A stretch of 36,631 nucleotides of DNA from Ignavibacteria bacterium CG1_02_37_35 (GCA_001871325.1 MNVA01000086.1:1-36631); one strand, 5' to 3'. Numbered from the stretch's first letter, positions 1 through 9,158 are shown. The notes: a model not told the origin generated them from the sequence alone. Translations and numbers: made by a program.

Positions 1-1
1 C

Positions 2-1201
2 GATAAAGTTTGCGATGCCATTTCGGACGGCGTGTTAGACGCCATTTATGTGCAAGACCCCAAAGCCCGCGTAGCCTGCGAAACGTTAGTTACAACCGGA
101 CTCGTAGTCGTTGCCGGTGAAGTAACTACTACCGCTTATGTTGATATTCAAGCCGTTGTCCGCAACACGGTAAAAAATATTGGCTATACAAAAGGCGAGT
201 ATATGTTCTCTTACGATTCATGCGGAGTTTTAAATGCAATCCATTCACAATCTCCGGACATCGCGCAAGGTGTTGACGAAGGCAAAGGTCTTCATAAAGA
301 ACAAGGCGCCGGCGATCAAGGAATGATGTTCGGTTACGCGTGCGATCAATCCGCAGATTATATGCCGTTAACTTTAGAGTATTCACATAAGCTCGTAAAA
401 AAATTAGCTGACATCCGCAAAAAGCGACCGAAGTTAATGCCTTACCTTCGTCCAGATGCAAAATCTCAAGTAACGATTGAATATGATGAAGTTACACGCA
501 AACCTTTACGCGTTGATGCGGTTGTAATTTCCACCCAACATGATGATAATGTTAATCAAAAGAAAATTGAAGCTGACATGAAGAAATACGTTATCCCCAA
601 CGTAATTCCGACAAAATATCTCGATAAAAAAACCAAATACTATGTTAACCCAACAGGGAAATTTGTTATCGGCGGACCGCACGGAGACAGCGGTTTAACC
701 GGAAGAAAAATTATTGTTGATTCTTACGGCGGATGGGGCGCTCACGGCGGCGGAGCTTTTTCCGGCAAAGACCCTTCCAAAGTTGATAGAAGCGCTGCGT
801 ATGCCGCAAGACATATCGCAAAAAATTTAGTCGCCGCTAAATTAACAAAAGAATGTTTGGTCCAAGTTTCTTATGCTATCGGTGTTGCCGAGCCGATGTC
901 TATCTTTGTAAATACTTATGGAACCGGTGTTGCTTCAGATGCCGAACTTTCTAAAATGATCCGGAAAGTTGTTCCGATGACTCCGAAAGCGATCATCGAC
1001 AGATTGAAACTTCGCAACCCGATTTATATTGCAACTTCTTCATACGGTCACTTCGGCAGAAAATATGAAAAGGATGCTAAGATAAAAGTTATCGTTGGTG
1101 AAGAAAACGGTAAACCAAAATTTGTTGAAAGGACTGTCGATTTATTCACATGGGAACAATTAGATTTGGTTCCGCTGTTTAAAGAATATATAAAGAAGTA
1201 A
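2..1201 (+). CDS. metK: S-adenosylmethionine synthetase (5' partial)
   Basis: Makes S-adenosylmethionine from ATP and methionine in the cytoplasm. The open frame runs to the first base of the window: codons upstream of the GTG at 32 read [10 protein letters not shown], the conserved N-terminal MetK segment, so that GTG is internal and the true start lies outside the window. Family signatures are clear: [12 protein letters not shown], then [13 protein letters not shown] and [17 protein letters not shown], the ATP/phosphate-binding loops. About 400 residues remain, so only a short N-terminal piece is missing. It ends in TAA two to three bases before an inverted-repeat element; ahcY follows downstream, the usual SAM-cycle pairing. 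Confidence 0.97.
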   Translation, partial: DKVCDAISDGVLDAIYVQDPKARVACETLVTTGLVVVAGEVTTTAYVDIQAVVRNTVKNIGYTKGEYMFSYDSCGVLNAIHSQSPDIAQGVDEGKGLHKEQGAGDQGMMFGYACDQSADYMPLTLEYSHKLVKKLADIRKKRPKLMPYLRPDAKSQVTIEYDEVTRKPLRVDAVVISTQHDDNVNQKKIEADMKKYVIPNVIPTKYLDKKTKYYVNPTGKFVIGGPHGDSGLTGRKIIVDSYGGWGAHGGGAFSGKDPSKVDRSAAYAARHIAKNLVAAKLTKECLVQVSYAIGVAEPMSIFVNTYGTGVASDAELSKMIRKVVPMTPKAIIDRLKLRNPIYIATSSYGHFGRKYEKDAKIKVIVGEENGKPKFVERTVDLFTWEQLDLVPLFKEYIKK

Positions 1202-1727
1202 CTCTTAATCTTAATCATAATCGTATTCTTAATCTTCTTCTGTTTTAAGTAACCGGAAGGTTTTGATTAAACCGTCGAAAAAGCAAATGATTTATTTTGA
1301 TCACGAAAAATTAAACGTGTATCAAGCCTCTTTAGAATTCACTAATTGGCTTGAATCGATTTTTCCAAAAGTTGATAAAAATTTATCTGTTAGAAATCAA
1401 CTTGAAAGAGCGTCAACTTCGATTCCTCTCAATATTGCAGAAGGAAATGGAAAGTATACAGCTAATGACAGATGCAAATTCTTTGATATTGCTCGTGGTT
1501 CGGCTTTGGAATGTGCTAGTTGTCTTGATGTCCTGGTCAGGAAGAAAAAACTAACCGAAGCAGAAATTGTCTTTGGAAAGGAAATTCTTAGAAATATAGT
1601 ATCGATGCTGATCGGATTAATAAAAAACAATTCTGATCGATTGCATGAACCGGAAAATGATTATTCAAAGGAGATGCTTTGATTAAGAATAAGAATAAGA
1701 ATAAGATTATGATTATGATTAAGATAT
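1202..1727. mobile_element. Putative cassette: four-helix-bundle gene between inverted hexad arrays
   Basis: Seen directly: the left arm (1204-1231) and right arm (1696-1723) are reverse complements over 28 bases with two mismatches. Both arms are built from roughly 6-bp units such as TTAATC/GATTAA and TTATTC/GAATAA. The right arm array starts on the stop codon of the enclosed gene and the left arm starts just after the metK stop. The element separates metK from ahcY. Similar S23-type genes occur as intervening sequences in bacterial 23S rRNA genes, also bounded by long complementary ends. That this is a mobile or once-mobile unit is inference; no target-site duplication could be identified with confidence. 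Confidence 0.45.
1263..1682 (+). CDS. Four-helix-bundle protein, S23/IVS-encoded family
   Basis: Small, all-helical protein of the family known from 23S rRNA intervening sequences (S23 proteins), related to the Avd accessory proteins of diversity-generating retroelements. The pattern fits: FDHEKLNVYQ near the N-terminus, LERASTSIPLNIAEG in helix 2, then FFDIARGSALECASCLDVL in helix 3. The length of about 130 residues is normal. The biochemical role of stand-alone members is not established. The start is uncertain: TTG at 1263 has GGAAGG just upstream but only 2 bp away, while ATG at 1287 has no clear ribosome-binding site. The gene sits inside inverted repeat arrays, and its stop codon overlaps the right array. 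Confidence 0.85.
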   Translation: MIKPSKKQMIYFDHEKLNVYQASLEFTNWLESIFPKVDKNLSVRNQLERASTSIPLNIAEGNGKYTANDRCKFFDIARGSALECASCLDVLVRKKKLTEAEIVFGKEILRNIVSMLIGLIKNNSDRLHEPENDYSKEML

Positions 1728-1769
1728 AAGAAATATTTCAAACGTTTATAAATATAATAAAGGAAAAAA

Positions 1770-3086
1770 ATGAGTTACGAAGTAGAAACCAAAAAACTTC
1801 CCTATAAAGTAAAAGATATTTCTCTTGCCGAATGGGGACGCAAAGAGATTGAATTAGCCGAAGCGGAAATGCCCGGCTTAATGTCTTTACGCGATCAATA
1901 TAGAGCAACGAAGCCGTTAAAAGGCGCGCGCATTGCCGGTTGTTTGCACATGACAATCCAAACTGCCGTCTTAATTGAAACATTGGTTGAACTCGGCGCA
2001 GAAGTTCAGTGGTCGTCGTGTAATATTTTTTCAACGCAAGACCACGCCGCCGCCGCAATTGCCGCCGCGGGAGTTCCTGTTTACGCTTGGAAAGGTATGA
2101 ACGCTGAAGAATTCGATTGGTGCATTGAGCAGACACTTTATTTTAAAGATAGGCAGCCGTTGAATTTAATTCTTGATGACGGCGGCGATTTAACAAATAT
2201 GGTTCTTGATAAATATCCCGAAATGGTAAAAGGCATAAAAGGATTAAGCGAAGAAACCACCACCGGCGTTCACAGACTTTACGAAAGAATGAACAACGGA
2301 ACGCTTCCTCTCCCGGCTATCAACGTAAACGATTCGGTTACAAAATCTAAATTCGATAATAAATACGGTTGCCGCGAATCTTTAGTTGATGCAATCCGCC
2401 GTGCGACAGATCTAATGCTTGCCGGTAAAGTTGCCGTTGTTGCCGGTTACGGTGATGTTGGCAAAGGTTCGGCTGAATCATTAAAGAATAATCATGTCCG
2501 CGTAATCGTTACGGAAGTTGATCCGATCTGTGCGCTGCAAGCTGCGATGGAAGGATACGAAGTTAAGAAAATGGTTGATGCGGTTAAGGAAGCCGACATT
2601 GTTGTAACCACTACCGGAAATATGAAAATTGTTACCGGCGAACATTTTAAACTGATGAAAGACAAAACCGTTGTCTGCAACATCGGACATTTTGATACCG
2701 AAATTGATATGGCTTGGTTGAACAAAAATTATGGTAACACCAAAAACACAATCAAACCGCAAGTTGATAAATACACAATTGATGGAAAAGACATCATCGT
2801 TTTAGCTGAAGGGAGATTGGTAAATCTCGGCTGTGCAACGGGACATCCCTCTTATGTAATGTCAAACTCTTTCACCAACCAAACACTGGCTCAACTTGAG
2901 CTTTGGAATCATTCAGACAAATACGAAAACAAAGTTTATACTTTGCCGAAACATTTGGATGAAATGGTTGCACGGTTACACCTTGCAAAAATCGGTGTTG
3001 TACTTGATACGCTTACCGAAGAACAAGCAAAATATATCGGCGTTAAGGTTGAAGGTCCTTACAAGCCGGACTATTACCGATATTGA
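1770..3086 (+). CDS. ahcY: Adenosylhomocysteinase
   Basis: Hydrolyses S-adenosylhomocysteine to adenosine and homocysteine, relieving product inhibition of SAM-dependent methyltransferases. Full length at 438 residues. The Rossmann NAD-binding loop reads [12 protein letters not shown] near residue 220, and the signature [20 protein letters not shown] lies around residue 350. The C-terminus ends KPDYYRY as in the family. ATG at 1770 follows AAAGGA with normal spacing. With metK upstream it forms a SAM-recycling pair interrupted by the four-helix-bundle element, and it is closed by a strong hairpin terminator. Confidence 0.97.
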   Translation: MSYEVETKKLPYKVKDISLAEWGRKEIELAEAEMPGLMSLRDQYRATKPLKGARIAGCLHMTIQTAVLIETLVELGAEVQWSSCNIFSTQDHAAAAIAAAGVPVYAWKGMNAEEFDWCIEQTLYFKDRQPLNLILDDGGDLTNMVLDKYPEMVKGIKGLSEETTTGVHRLYERMNNGTLPLPAINVNDSVTKSKFDNKYGCRESLVDAIRRATDLMLAGKVAVVAGYGDVGKGSAESLKNNHVRVIVTEVDPICALQAAMEGYEVKKMVDAVKEADIVVTTTGNMKIVTGEHFKLMKDKTVVCNIGHFDTEIDMAWLNKNYGNTKNTIKPQVDKYTIDGKDIIVLAEGRLVNLGCATGHPSYVMSNSFTNQTLAQLELWNHSDKYENKVYTLPKHLDEMVARLHLAKIGVVLDTLTEEQAKYIGVKVEGPYKPDYYRY

Positions 3087-3110
3087 TCTTCTTCATTTTC
3101 ATAAAAAGAA

Positions 3111-3141
3111 AAAGGCTGAGTTGGTTGCTCAGCCTTTTTTA
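3111..3141 (+). terminator. Rho-independent terminator after ahcY (likely bidirectional)
   Basis: A 10-bp stem AAAGGCTGAG / CTCAGCCTTT with a 7-nt loop is followed by a T run. It lies 24 bp after the ahcY stop. A-rich sequence on the other side gives a T run on the minus strand too, so it could also end the converging ATPase gene, whose stop is 77 bp away. Confidence 0.9.
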
Positions 3142-3217
3142 TTTGTAATCCACTGTATTATGAGAACATCGAATTAAAGCTGGCACGCAACGCGAAATTT
3201 TATTGACCAGATCGAGA

Positions 3218-4654
3218 TTAATCAAACAGCAAAAGAAAAATTGGAAGCGGGATGTAAAAGATATTTTCTTTAGGTCCATAATCCGACCATTGTTTGGAAA
3301 CCACTATTGCTTGCGCCGAATTTGGATACTGCTTAACAAAATTTAGAATTCCGGAGAGATAACTCTTTTCAATTTTATTCCGGTATTTAACTTCGACCGG
3401 TAAATAGCGGTTAGGGGCAATGTGAATAACAAAATCAACTTCGCCATTACGCTCCCGGAAATAATCCATCTGGATAGTTCCGCGCCACTTTTTGAGCGCA
3501 AGAAATACGAGGTTTTCAGCATACAAGCCGAGCATTGTTTCATCTTTCAGCAACGTATCCGTTAATCTAAGAACTGCATTTCGGAGAGCAAGATCAACAA
3601 GATAAAACTTCATCATCCCCTTACGCACACGCAAAGCGCCGGAGCGGAACTTAGAAATTTTATAAACGAGATCGGTCATCTCAAGCAAAGGAATATATTT
3701 ATCAATTTGCGCCGACTTCACATCGGTTTCTTGAGAAATTGATTGAACGGCAATTTCGCGACCGGGCATTTCGAGCAGAGAAATATAAAATCGTTTTAAC
3801 AATTCCGGTTTGCGGAACTCGGCGGCAAGAATTAAATCTTCGTAGATTACTTTTTTAACCTGGTTATCGTAAAGATATTCTTGTTTGGAAACCCAGGTTG
3901 GAAGATTCCACACTTCAGGAAAACCCCCTTCAAGAAAATAGCGGTTGAGAAGAGCGTCAAGTTCCGCTTTTAATTCAAGAGAAAGGTCACTTAGAGAAAC
4001 AACCTCTGTAGAAATTTGAGGATCGCCGGTAATCATTCCCTGGATTGTTTTTCCTTGTTTGTAGAGCGAATTAATTTCTGAAAGGAAAGTCGGTTTATGC
4101 TGAAATGAATAAAGAGCAAATTCACGGAACGAAAAAGGAAGCAGGTGGTAATCTTTAACCCTGCCGAGCAAACTTTCCCTTGTCTTTTTAAAAATAGGTG
4201 AAGAAGCTGAACCGGAGATAATAACTTTAGCGGGAAATTTTAGATCGTAATATTTCTTCAAGTAAAGTTCCCATCGCTCAAGACGTTGAATCTCATCAAG
4301 GAATAGGTAAGTTACTCCTTCTCCTTTTTTGTTTGAGGCTATTTTGAAAAGGTAATCAATAAGATTATCAAGATTCATCTTGCTCGAAATTAAAGCAGGG
4401 TCATCAAATGAATAATAGATCAAATGTTTTGGATTAATTCCGTCATTAATCAACTTTTGAATAATCTGTTGAAGAAGTGTGGATTTCCCGATTCTACGGG
4501 GACCCGTAATAGAAAGTATTTGAGGAATAGTGTTCAGGTCCTCAATTAGAATGTAATACAGCGGTCTCCTGAAAGAAGGAACGCTTGAAAAAGCCGATTC
4601 CTTATTTGACCACCATGGATTATACGGAAGTAATATTTGGTCTAAGTTATTCAT
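3218..4654 (-). CDS. AAA-family ATPase with DUF4143 C-terminal domain
   Basis: Predicted ATP-binding protein of the AAA_14/DUF4143 group, a widespread family with no settled function. Walker A reads GPRRIGKST (residues 51-59) and Walker B YLFLDEIQ (about 114-121). The C-terminal part contains NGEVDFVIHI followed by LPVEVKYRNK, the D...ExK spacing of a PD-(D/E)XK-like fold seen in DUF4143 proteins. The length of 478 residues is slightly above the common 380-450. It is a single-gene unit with no obvious partner; its start lies 10 bp from a perfect 11-bp inverted repeat that may be its promoter/operator. Such genes are often strain-variable, and nothing nearby tells its role. Confidence 0.85.
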   Translation of the reverse strand: MNNLDQILLPYNPWWSNKESAFSSVPSFRRPLYYILIEDLNTIPQILSITGPRRIGKSTLLQQIIQKLINDGINPKHLIYYSFDDPALISSKMNLDNLIDYLFKIASNKKGEGVTYLFLDEIQRLERWELYLKKYYDLKFPAKVIISGSASSPIFKKTRESLLGRVKDYHLLPFSFREFALYSFQHKPTFLSEINSLYKQGKTIQGMITGDPQISTEVVSLSDLSLELKAELDALLNRYFLEGGFPEVWNLPTWVSKQEYLYDNQVKKVIYEDLILAAEFRKPELLKRFYISLLEMPGREIAVQSISQETDVKSAQIDKYIPLLEMTDLVYKISKFRSGALRVRKGMMKFYLVDLALRNAVLRLTDTLLKDETMLGLYAENLVFLALKKWRGTIQMDYFRERNGEVDFVIHIAPNRYLPVEVKYRNKIEKSYLSGILNFVKQYPNSAQAIVVSKQWSDYGPKENIFYIPLPIFLLLFD

Positions 4655-4664
4655 TTTTCAACAC

Positions 4665-4702
4665 TTGTAAATTATTACTGTTATAATATGCATAATTTAC
4701 AA
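4665..4702 (-). promoter_or_regulatory. Perfect 11-bp inverted repeat upstream of the ATPase gene
   Basis: TTGTAAATTAT (4665-4675) and ATAATTTACAA (4692-4702) are exact reverse complements separated by 16 bp containing a TATAAT-like string. The proximal arm ends 10 bp before the ATPase start codon at 4654. The geometry suits an operator overlapping the promoter, or a stem at the mRNA 5' end. No other gene starts here. Confidence 0.5.
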
Positions 4703-4849
4703 TTTACCGGCAAGTTATTTCTGTTAAACAAGTTAAGTGGTATGTTAAATAGTTAGCAAAAATCCACCGCGGCGGACTGCGCAACCCGGACAAAAACATA
4801 TGAAGTAAAACTTTATTTTGAATAACAAGTTTCTTTTCTTATATCCTCA

Positions 4850-6001
4850 TTAGCTACCGCGTGTTGCATTAATTAATTTTGGTAAAGTTGACGGAAATAT
4901 TTTTATAAAATTGACAGCGGAATTTCTGAATTTACTTTGAAGTATTATCTTTTGAATGAATGAAGCGTAATTTAATCTTTTCCTAAAAAGTTTATGCCAG
5001 CAATTTTTATATGTTCGTTCAGTTTCTTCGACAGGTAAATTTTCATTTCTTGATTTAACAAAAACATCTGATATGAGCTTAGCCGACTGAAGAGCCATTC
5101 CGATTCCGTCACCCGCAAGCGGGGCGATAACACCGGCAGCATCGCCAATCATAAAAACGCCATTCTCAACTAAATTTCTTTCCCCGAAATAGATATTAAC
5201 AATTCCATAAGTCTGAAGTTCATTTATTTGTTTGAATGAATTTTCCGCAAAGATATTTTGAAAACTTTTATTCCTGGAAATAAATTCAATAAGATTTTGC
5301 CGGGATGAATTTTTCAGGGTTATTCGATTTTCAAGAAAGCATAATGTAATGGTATCATTATCTACCTCGTTCACTCCGCAATAAATTCCGTTAGCTACGT
5401 AAATACGAATTTCATTCGGCAAAATATTTTTTAATCTTGATTTAGCAAGATGAAATTTTATTCCGTTAAGAAATGATTTATGTCGGGCGAAATTCCGATT
5501 TAAAGTTTTATCAAGAATATTCTGTTTGCCATAAGCAGCGATTACATTTTTACTTAGAATATCAACGTTCAAGCCATCTTGATTTTGCGCTGATATTAAA
5601 AAATCTACACCGGATTTTTTAATTTCGGAAATCTCATACGGTTGGAATACTTTTACTTTTTTACTGCTTGCTGCGTTAAGAAGTAAATTGTCAAAGACCG
5701 ATCTTCTTAAACCGTAAGCAGTGAAATTAAAATTCGCTGAAAACTGTTTACCGTTGTCATTGATAAACCTAAATGTGTTAATAGGGTTTGGATGAAGTGA
5801 TATAAATTTATCGAAAAGATTTAATTCCTTAATAATTGCAATAACTTCTTTGGAAAGAAATTCACCGCACAAAGTTTCCCTCGGAAAAATTTTCTTTTCA
5901 AATAAACAGACTTTAAATCCATAATCAGCAAGATAAATTGCAGCAGTAGAGCCGGCTGGACCTCCGCCGATGATAGCGACGTCATAATTTTCTAAACTCA
6001 T
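4850..6001 (-). CDS. FAD-dependent oxidoreductase (geranylgeranyl-reductase/monooxygenase-like)
   Basis: Flavoprotein of the PHBH/geranylgeranyl reductase superfamily. The N-terminal dinucleotide fold VAIIGGGPAGSTAA (residues 8-21) binds FAD, and a second FAD motif GDAAGVIAPLAGDGIG lies near residue 290. RETLCGEFLS (41-50) is typical of these reductases. It is the last gene of a coupled triad: its ATG overlaps the methyltransferase stop by four bases (ATGA). By analogy to the Streptomyces SrsA-SrsB-SrsC pathway it may hydroxylate or oxidise the polyketide product, for example a resorcinol to a quinone. A C=C reductase role is the main alternative. Confidence 0.85.
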   Translation of the reverse strand: MSLENYDVAIIGGGPAGSTAAIYLADYGFKVCLFEKKIFPRETLCGEFLSKEVIAIIKELNLFDKFISLHPNPINTFRFINDNGKQFSANFNFTAYGLRRSVFDNLLLNAASSKKVKVFQPYEISEIKKSGVDFLISAQNQDGLNVDILSKNVIAAYGKQNILDKTLNRNFARHKSFLNGIKFHLAKSRLKNILPNEIRIYVANGIYCGVNEVDNDTITLCFLENRITLKNSSRQNLIEFISRNKSFQNIFAENSFKQINELQTYGIVNIYFGERNLVENGVFMIGDAAGVIAPLAGDGIGMALQSAKLISDVFVKSRNENLPVEETERTYKNCWHKLFRKRLNYASFIQKIILQSKFRNSAVNFIKIFPSTLPKLINATRGS

Positions 6002-6693
6002 AAAATCAAATTTGACTTGTTTTTATAAACAACAATGCACCATCTGAAAGCCCACTTTCGCTTGATTATATAATTACAAGCTAAATTAGTCAGTATATTT
6101 TTAAGCTCCCTTTTTGTAAAGCCTCTTCTTACGGAAAGGGGCGCATCATTTTTTACCATTTTACTTTTAGAGAAGAAATACGTTAACAGTTTAATTCCTG
6201 TAAGCGCAAAAATTGAACGACGCAAATCATTAATAATTAAACCAAAGCGGGACAGGAGCAAAAGGTTTTCTAAAATATTTCTAATTTCTTTTTCTTTAAA
6301 ATGATGAAGGAATAAAGAGGCGTGAACAAAATCGAAGTGACCGAATTTAAATGGGAGAGTTTTTACATCGCCGCAGACAACCGCTACTTCGGAAGATTTT
6401 TTTAGAAATTCGCATACTCGTTTGTTTCTAACCAACCCGGTGATTTTCATTTTTTTATTATTTCTTCTCAAAGCAATCATAACATCTGAAGCCCCGCTGC
6501 CGACATCCAAAACTTCTAAATCAAGCGACTCATGTTTTTTCCTGATCAAACTTTTCAAACCTGTTTTAGAAGTTGAGATGCCCCCAAGAAATTTGTTGAT
6601 CAATTTTAATTCTTTAAGAGCTTCGTCAACTCTTTCATCTTCAATAGAAAAATCATCCATAATTTCCGGTGCATCGCTTCTTCTCAAAAACAT
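5998..6693 (-). CDS. SAM-dependent class I methyltransferase
   Basis: Methyltransferase with SAM-binding motif I VLDVGSGASD (about residues 61-70), an acidic residue region CGDVKTLPF, and FDFVHASLFLHHF as the post-II motif, the UbiE/Methyltransf_11 pattern. The start chosen is ATG at 6693, coupled to the polyketide synthase stop as TAATG. A longer frame to 6756 would lie inside the upstream gene and adds a non-conserved stretch. It likely methylates the type III polyketide product on oxygen or carbon. About 231 residues, normal for the fold. Confidence 0.85.
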   Translation of the reverse strand: MFLRRSDAPEIMDDFSIEDERVDEALKELKLINKFLGGISTSKTGLKSLIRKKHESLDLEVLDVGSGASDVMIALRRNNKKMKITGLVRNKRVCEFLKKSSEVAVVCGDVKTLPFKFGHFDFVHASLFLHHFKEKEIRNILENLLLLSRFGLIINDLRRSIFALTGIKLLTYFFSKSKMVKNDAPLSVRRGFTKRELKNILTNLACNYIIKRKWAFRWCIVVYKNKSNLIL

Positions 6694-7787
6694 TATGCGC
6701 CTTTGAACATAGCAACTTCCATCGTAAGACCGGGCCCGAATGCAACCGCACAACAATATTCATCTTTGTTGACAACACCTGCATTGATCAATTCTTTCAA
6801 TACAAAAAGGATAGAAGCAGAGGACATGTTTCCGTAATTCCTTAAAACATTTCTTGAAGGTTCCATTTTATCTTCACTTAAATTCAATCCCGATTGAAGT
6901 GAATCCAAAATAGCTCTACCCCCCGGATGAAGCACCCAATGATGTACCTGTCCCGGGGATAGTCCATATAAAGATAAAATATGTTGTAATGCCGGTATGG
7001 CTTTTTCTAAAATAATTTTTGGTAGTTCTGAAGAAAGCATCATTTCAAAACCGAAGTCGCCAATTTTCCATCCCATAAACTCGGAAGTATTTTCAAACAT
7101 AATTGAATCAGCGGAAAGTAAGTTCATTCTCTTTTTTTCTTCAAGGCGCGGCGAGTTAGAAAATAAAGCTGCGGCAGAACCGTCAGCAAAAATCATGTTT
7201 GCTAAAATATTATCGCGAGTTGCGTCTGTTTGAAGATGAAGACTGCACAACTCCACTGAAACTACAAGCGCGTTGACTTCTTTTTCGTTTGAAGAATTAA
7301 TCGCTTCTAAAACAGAATTAAATCCGATGAGCGAAGCGGCGCATCCCATAAAGCCGACGTTGGTTCTTCTTGCTGAAAGCGGAATACCGAATTCGATCAT
7401 TAGATAATGATCTAAACCGGGAGCAAAAAATCCGGTGCAGGAAATTGTAATTAATCTGTTTATTTGAGAAGGATCAACATTACTTTCATCTAACAATTTT
7501 CTTACGGCGGTTTTTGTTAATTCCTTTGACCATTTTTCATATTCGAGCATCCTTCTTTGCGTGCCTGGTTTAATATATTCACCGTTAGTCGAATAAAATT
7601 TTTCTTTGCTCTCTTCATCGCCGTCGGGAACGACAAAATATCTAAAATCAATTCCGGAGTGAGCCGATGCGGCGTCGATCATTCTTGCGACCGCGGGGCG
7701 GACAGCCATTCTCTTTTTTAGTTCTTCCGTAGCTTTTATTTGAGAAACTTTATAGGGAGGATTAGCAGTTGCAATATTGATTAGCAT
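6693..7787 (-). CDS. Type III polyketide synthase (chalcone synthase-like)
   Basis: Homodimeric ketosynthase that extends an acyl-CoA starter with malonyl-CoA and cyclises it to an alkylpyrone or alkylresorcinol-type product. The catalytic triad is complete: Cys149 in GFMGCAAS, His287 in WVLHPGGRAI and Asn320 in LRNYGNMSSAS, numbered from ATG 7787. The C-terminal GFGPG-type loop appears as AFGPGLTMEVA. The length of 364 residues is normal. ATG 7787 is preferred because AAAGGAAG precedes it and a promoter-like pair lies at 7813-7843; the longer frame from 7826 would start inside that promoter. First gene of the PKS-methyltransferase-oxidoreductase operon. Confidence 0.93.
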   Translation of the reverse strand: MLINIATANPPYKVSQIKATEELKKRMAVRPAVARMIDAASAHSGIDFRYFVVPDGDEESKEKFYSTNGEYIKPGTQRRMLEYEKWSKELTKTAVRKLLDESNVDPSQINRLITISCTGFFAPGLDHYLMIEFGIPLSARRTNVGFMGCAASLIGFNSVLEAINSSNEKEVNALVVSVELCSLHLQTDATRDNILANMIFADGSAAALFSNSPRLEEKKRMNLLSADSIMFENTSEFMGWKIGDFGFEMMLSSELPKIILEKAIPALQHILSLYGLSPGQVHHWVLHPGGRAILDSLQSGLNLSEDKMEPSRNVLRNYGNMSSASILFVLKELINAGVVNKDEYCCAVAFGPGLTMEVAMFKGA

Positions 7788-7812
7788 GTTCTTCCTTTTG
7801 TTTTTTGGGATA

Positions 7813-7843
7813 ACAAGATAAATCAAAAATTAGTTCAATGCAA
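7813..7843 (-). promoter_or_regulatory. Candidate promoter for the type III PKS operon
   Basis: On the minus strand a TTG (7843-7841) is followed after 20 bp by TATCTTGT (7820-7813). This resembles the Bacteroidota TTG-N19/20-TAnnTTTG promoter. A start of transcription near 7806 would leave a leader of about 19 nt carrying AAAGGAAG before ATG 7787. Pattern match only. Confidence 0.4.
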
Positions 7844-8363
7844 CATCGGATGTTTTGAGTATGTAGTTTTACTCTATGGCATATCAAAATCATAAAGCAA
7901 TCGATCCACCTGCAAACTCACATTAGGCTTACGTGGGCAACGCGAGAAGAACAATTGAAGTCATTATCAGTATAATTTGAGACTGAGCTCATTTCATTTA
8001 GTTTTCACCCGTAGCAATTTGTTAAATTACCTTACTTAAAATCTAAAATTGAATTGCCACAACCTTTAGCATTGGTATGAAAATAAGTAACCAAAAATTT
8101 TAACTGTTGAGAAATGAATCAAGATTGCACTCTTGGTAAATGAGTTAATGGTCTAAAATTAATATTCACACGTAAATTTAGTTTTAATCCGGCAAGATTC
8201 CGTAAGAAATAAATTCAGATCATGGAGACTCCATAAATTTTAATATCTTCATGCTCTAAACACAAGGAACTTATGAAAGTCTTATGTTGTTTTCATTTAC
8301 ATCGGATAGGATTTCAAATAATTTGGACTGTTTTTTATCAGTAAGCAATATGCGAGGAAAACT
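7844..8363. other. Divergent intergenic region, 520 bp
   Basis: AT-rich region between the PKS operon and the choice-of-anchor-V gene. No RNA gene or repeat is recognised. A short dyad ATGGAGACTCCAT lies at 8223-8235. A 23-codon open frame at 8273-8344 has AAGGA upstream and ends 19 bp before the next start; it may be a leader peptide or chance. The ribosome-binding site GAGGA precedes ATG 8364. Confidence 0.4.
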
Positions 8364-9158
8364 ATGAGAGTATTTACAAACGGGAAATTTTTATTAACCA
8401 CAATGTTTTTATCGGTTGTTGTTACAATTTATGTTTTTGGCTATCACGGAGGCATAACCGGCAGAACACAAAAAAACGGAGTTGGTTGTACATGTCATGC
8501 CAATTCCCCTTCATCAGCCGTTTCAGTGATTATTGATGGACCGGCATCTCTTCTTCCCGGACAAACGGAAACCTATACCGTTACCATTAGCGGTGGACCC
8601 CTCGTTGCGGGAGGTACAAACATTGCTGCCTCGGCGGGAACTTTAGCGCCGGGAACCGGTTTGCGATTAGAAAATTCTGAATTAACTCATCAGGCGCCAA
8701 AAACATCTTCAAGCGGAAATGTGGCTTTCTCTTTTACTTATACCGCTCCGGCGACAGAAGGACCTGTAACCTTATTTGCCAATGGCAACAGTGTAAACCT
8801 TGATGGAACAAACAGCAACGACCAATGGAACTTTGCACAGAATAAAACTATTAGCGTTTCGAGCGCAACTGATATCAAATCGGAAAAATATAATTTGAGC
8901 TATGACCTAAAACAAAATTATCCTAATCCCTTTAATCCAACTACAACTATATTTTATCAAATTCCGAAAGCGGGAAATGTTGTATTAAAAGTTTACAACA
9001 TCACCGGAACCGAAGTTACTTCTTTAGTAAACGGATACAAGCAATCCGGCAGTTATTCAGTAGAGTTTGATGCCTCATCTCTTTCTTCCGGTGTTTACTT
9101 TTATAAAATATCGGTAAACAATTTTTCGGAAATAAAAAAGATGGTTCTGCTCCGTTAG
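8364..9158 (+). CDS. Secreted choice-of-anchor-V protein with CxCH motif and type IX sorting domain
   Basis: Exported protein. Residues 1-27 form a signal/anchor segment, followed by GITGRTQKNGVGCTCHAN, in which C42-T-C44-H45 is the CxCH motif typical of choice-of-anchor-V domains. The motif resembles a c-type haem site but has one residue between the cysteines instead of two. Residues 55-165 look like a beta-sandwich with the SLLPGQTETYTVTI pattern. The C-terminal 80 residues (NYPNPFNP, then SLSSGVYFYKI and KKMVLL) form a Por secretion-system (T9SS) sorting domain, so the protein should be exported across the outer membrane. First gene of the cluster with the cytochrome-like lipoprotein, YceI and beta-barrel genes. 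Whether it binds haem is unknown. Confidence 0.85.
   Translation: MRVFTNGKFLLTTMFLSVVVTIYVFGYHGGITGRTQKNGVGCTCHANSPSSAVSVIIDGPASLLPGQTETYTVTISGGPLVAGGTNIAASAGTLAPGTGLRLENSELTHQAPKTSSSGNVAFSFTYTAPATEGPVTLFANGNSVNLDGTNSNDQWNFAQNKTISVSSATDIKSEKYNLSYDLKQNYPNPFNPTTTIFYQIPKAGNVVLKVYNITGTEVTSLVNGYKQSGSYSVEFDASSLSSGVYFYKISVNNFSEIKKMVLLR

Noticed and set aside
1202-1727. Diversity-generating retroelement accessory gene (avd)
   Set aside because: The protein family is related, but no reverse transcriptase or template/variable repeat pair is present in the window.
6694-6756. Longer N-terminus of the methyltransferase
   Set aside because: It would lie wholly in the PKS coding region; the TAATG junction at 6693 is the better start.
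7787-7826. Longer N-terminus of the type III PKS
   Set aside because: The extra 13 residues overlap a promoter-like pair and have no ribosome-binding site; ATG 7787 does.
7844-8363. tRNA or other stable RNA in the large intergenic gap
   Set aside because: No T-loop pattern or cloverleaf could be found; only a short dyad is present.
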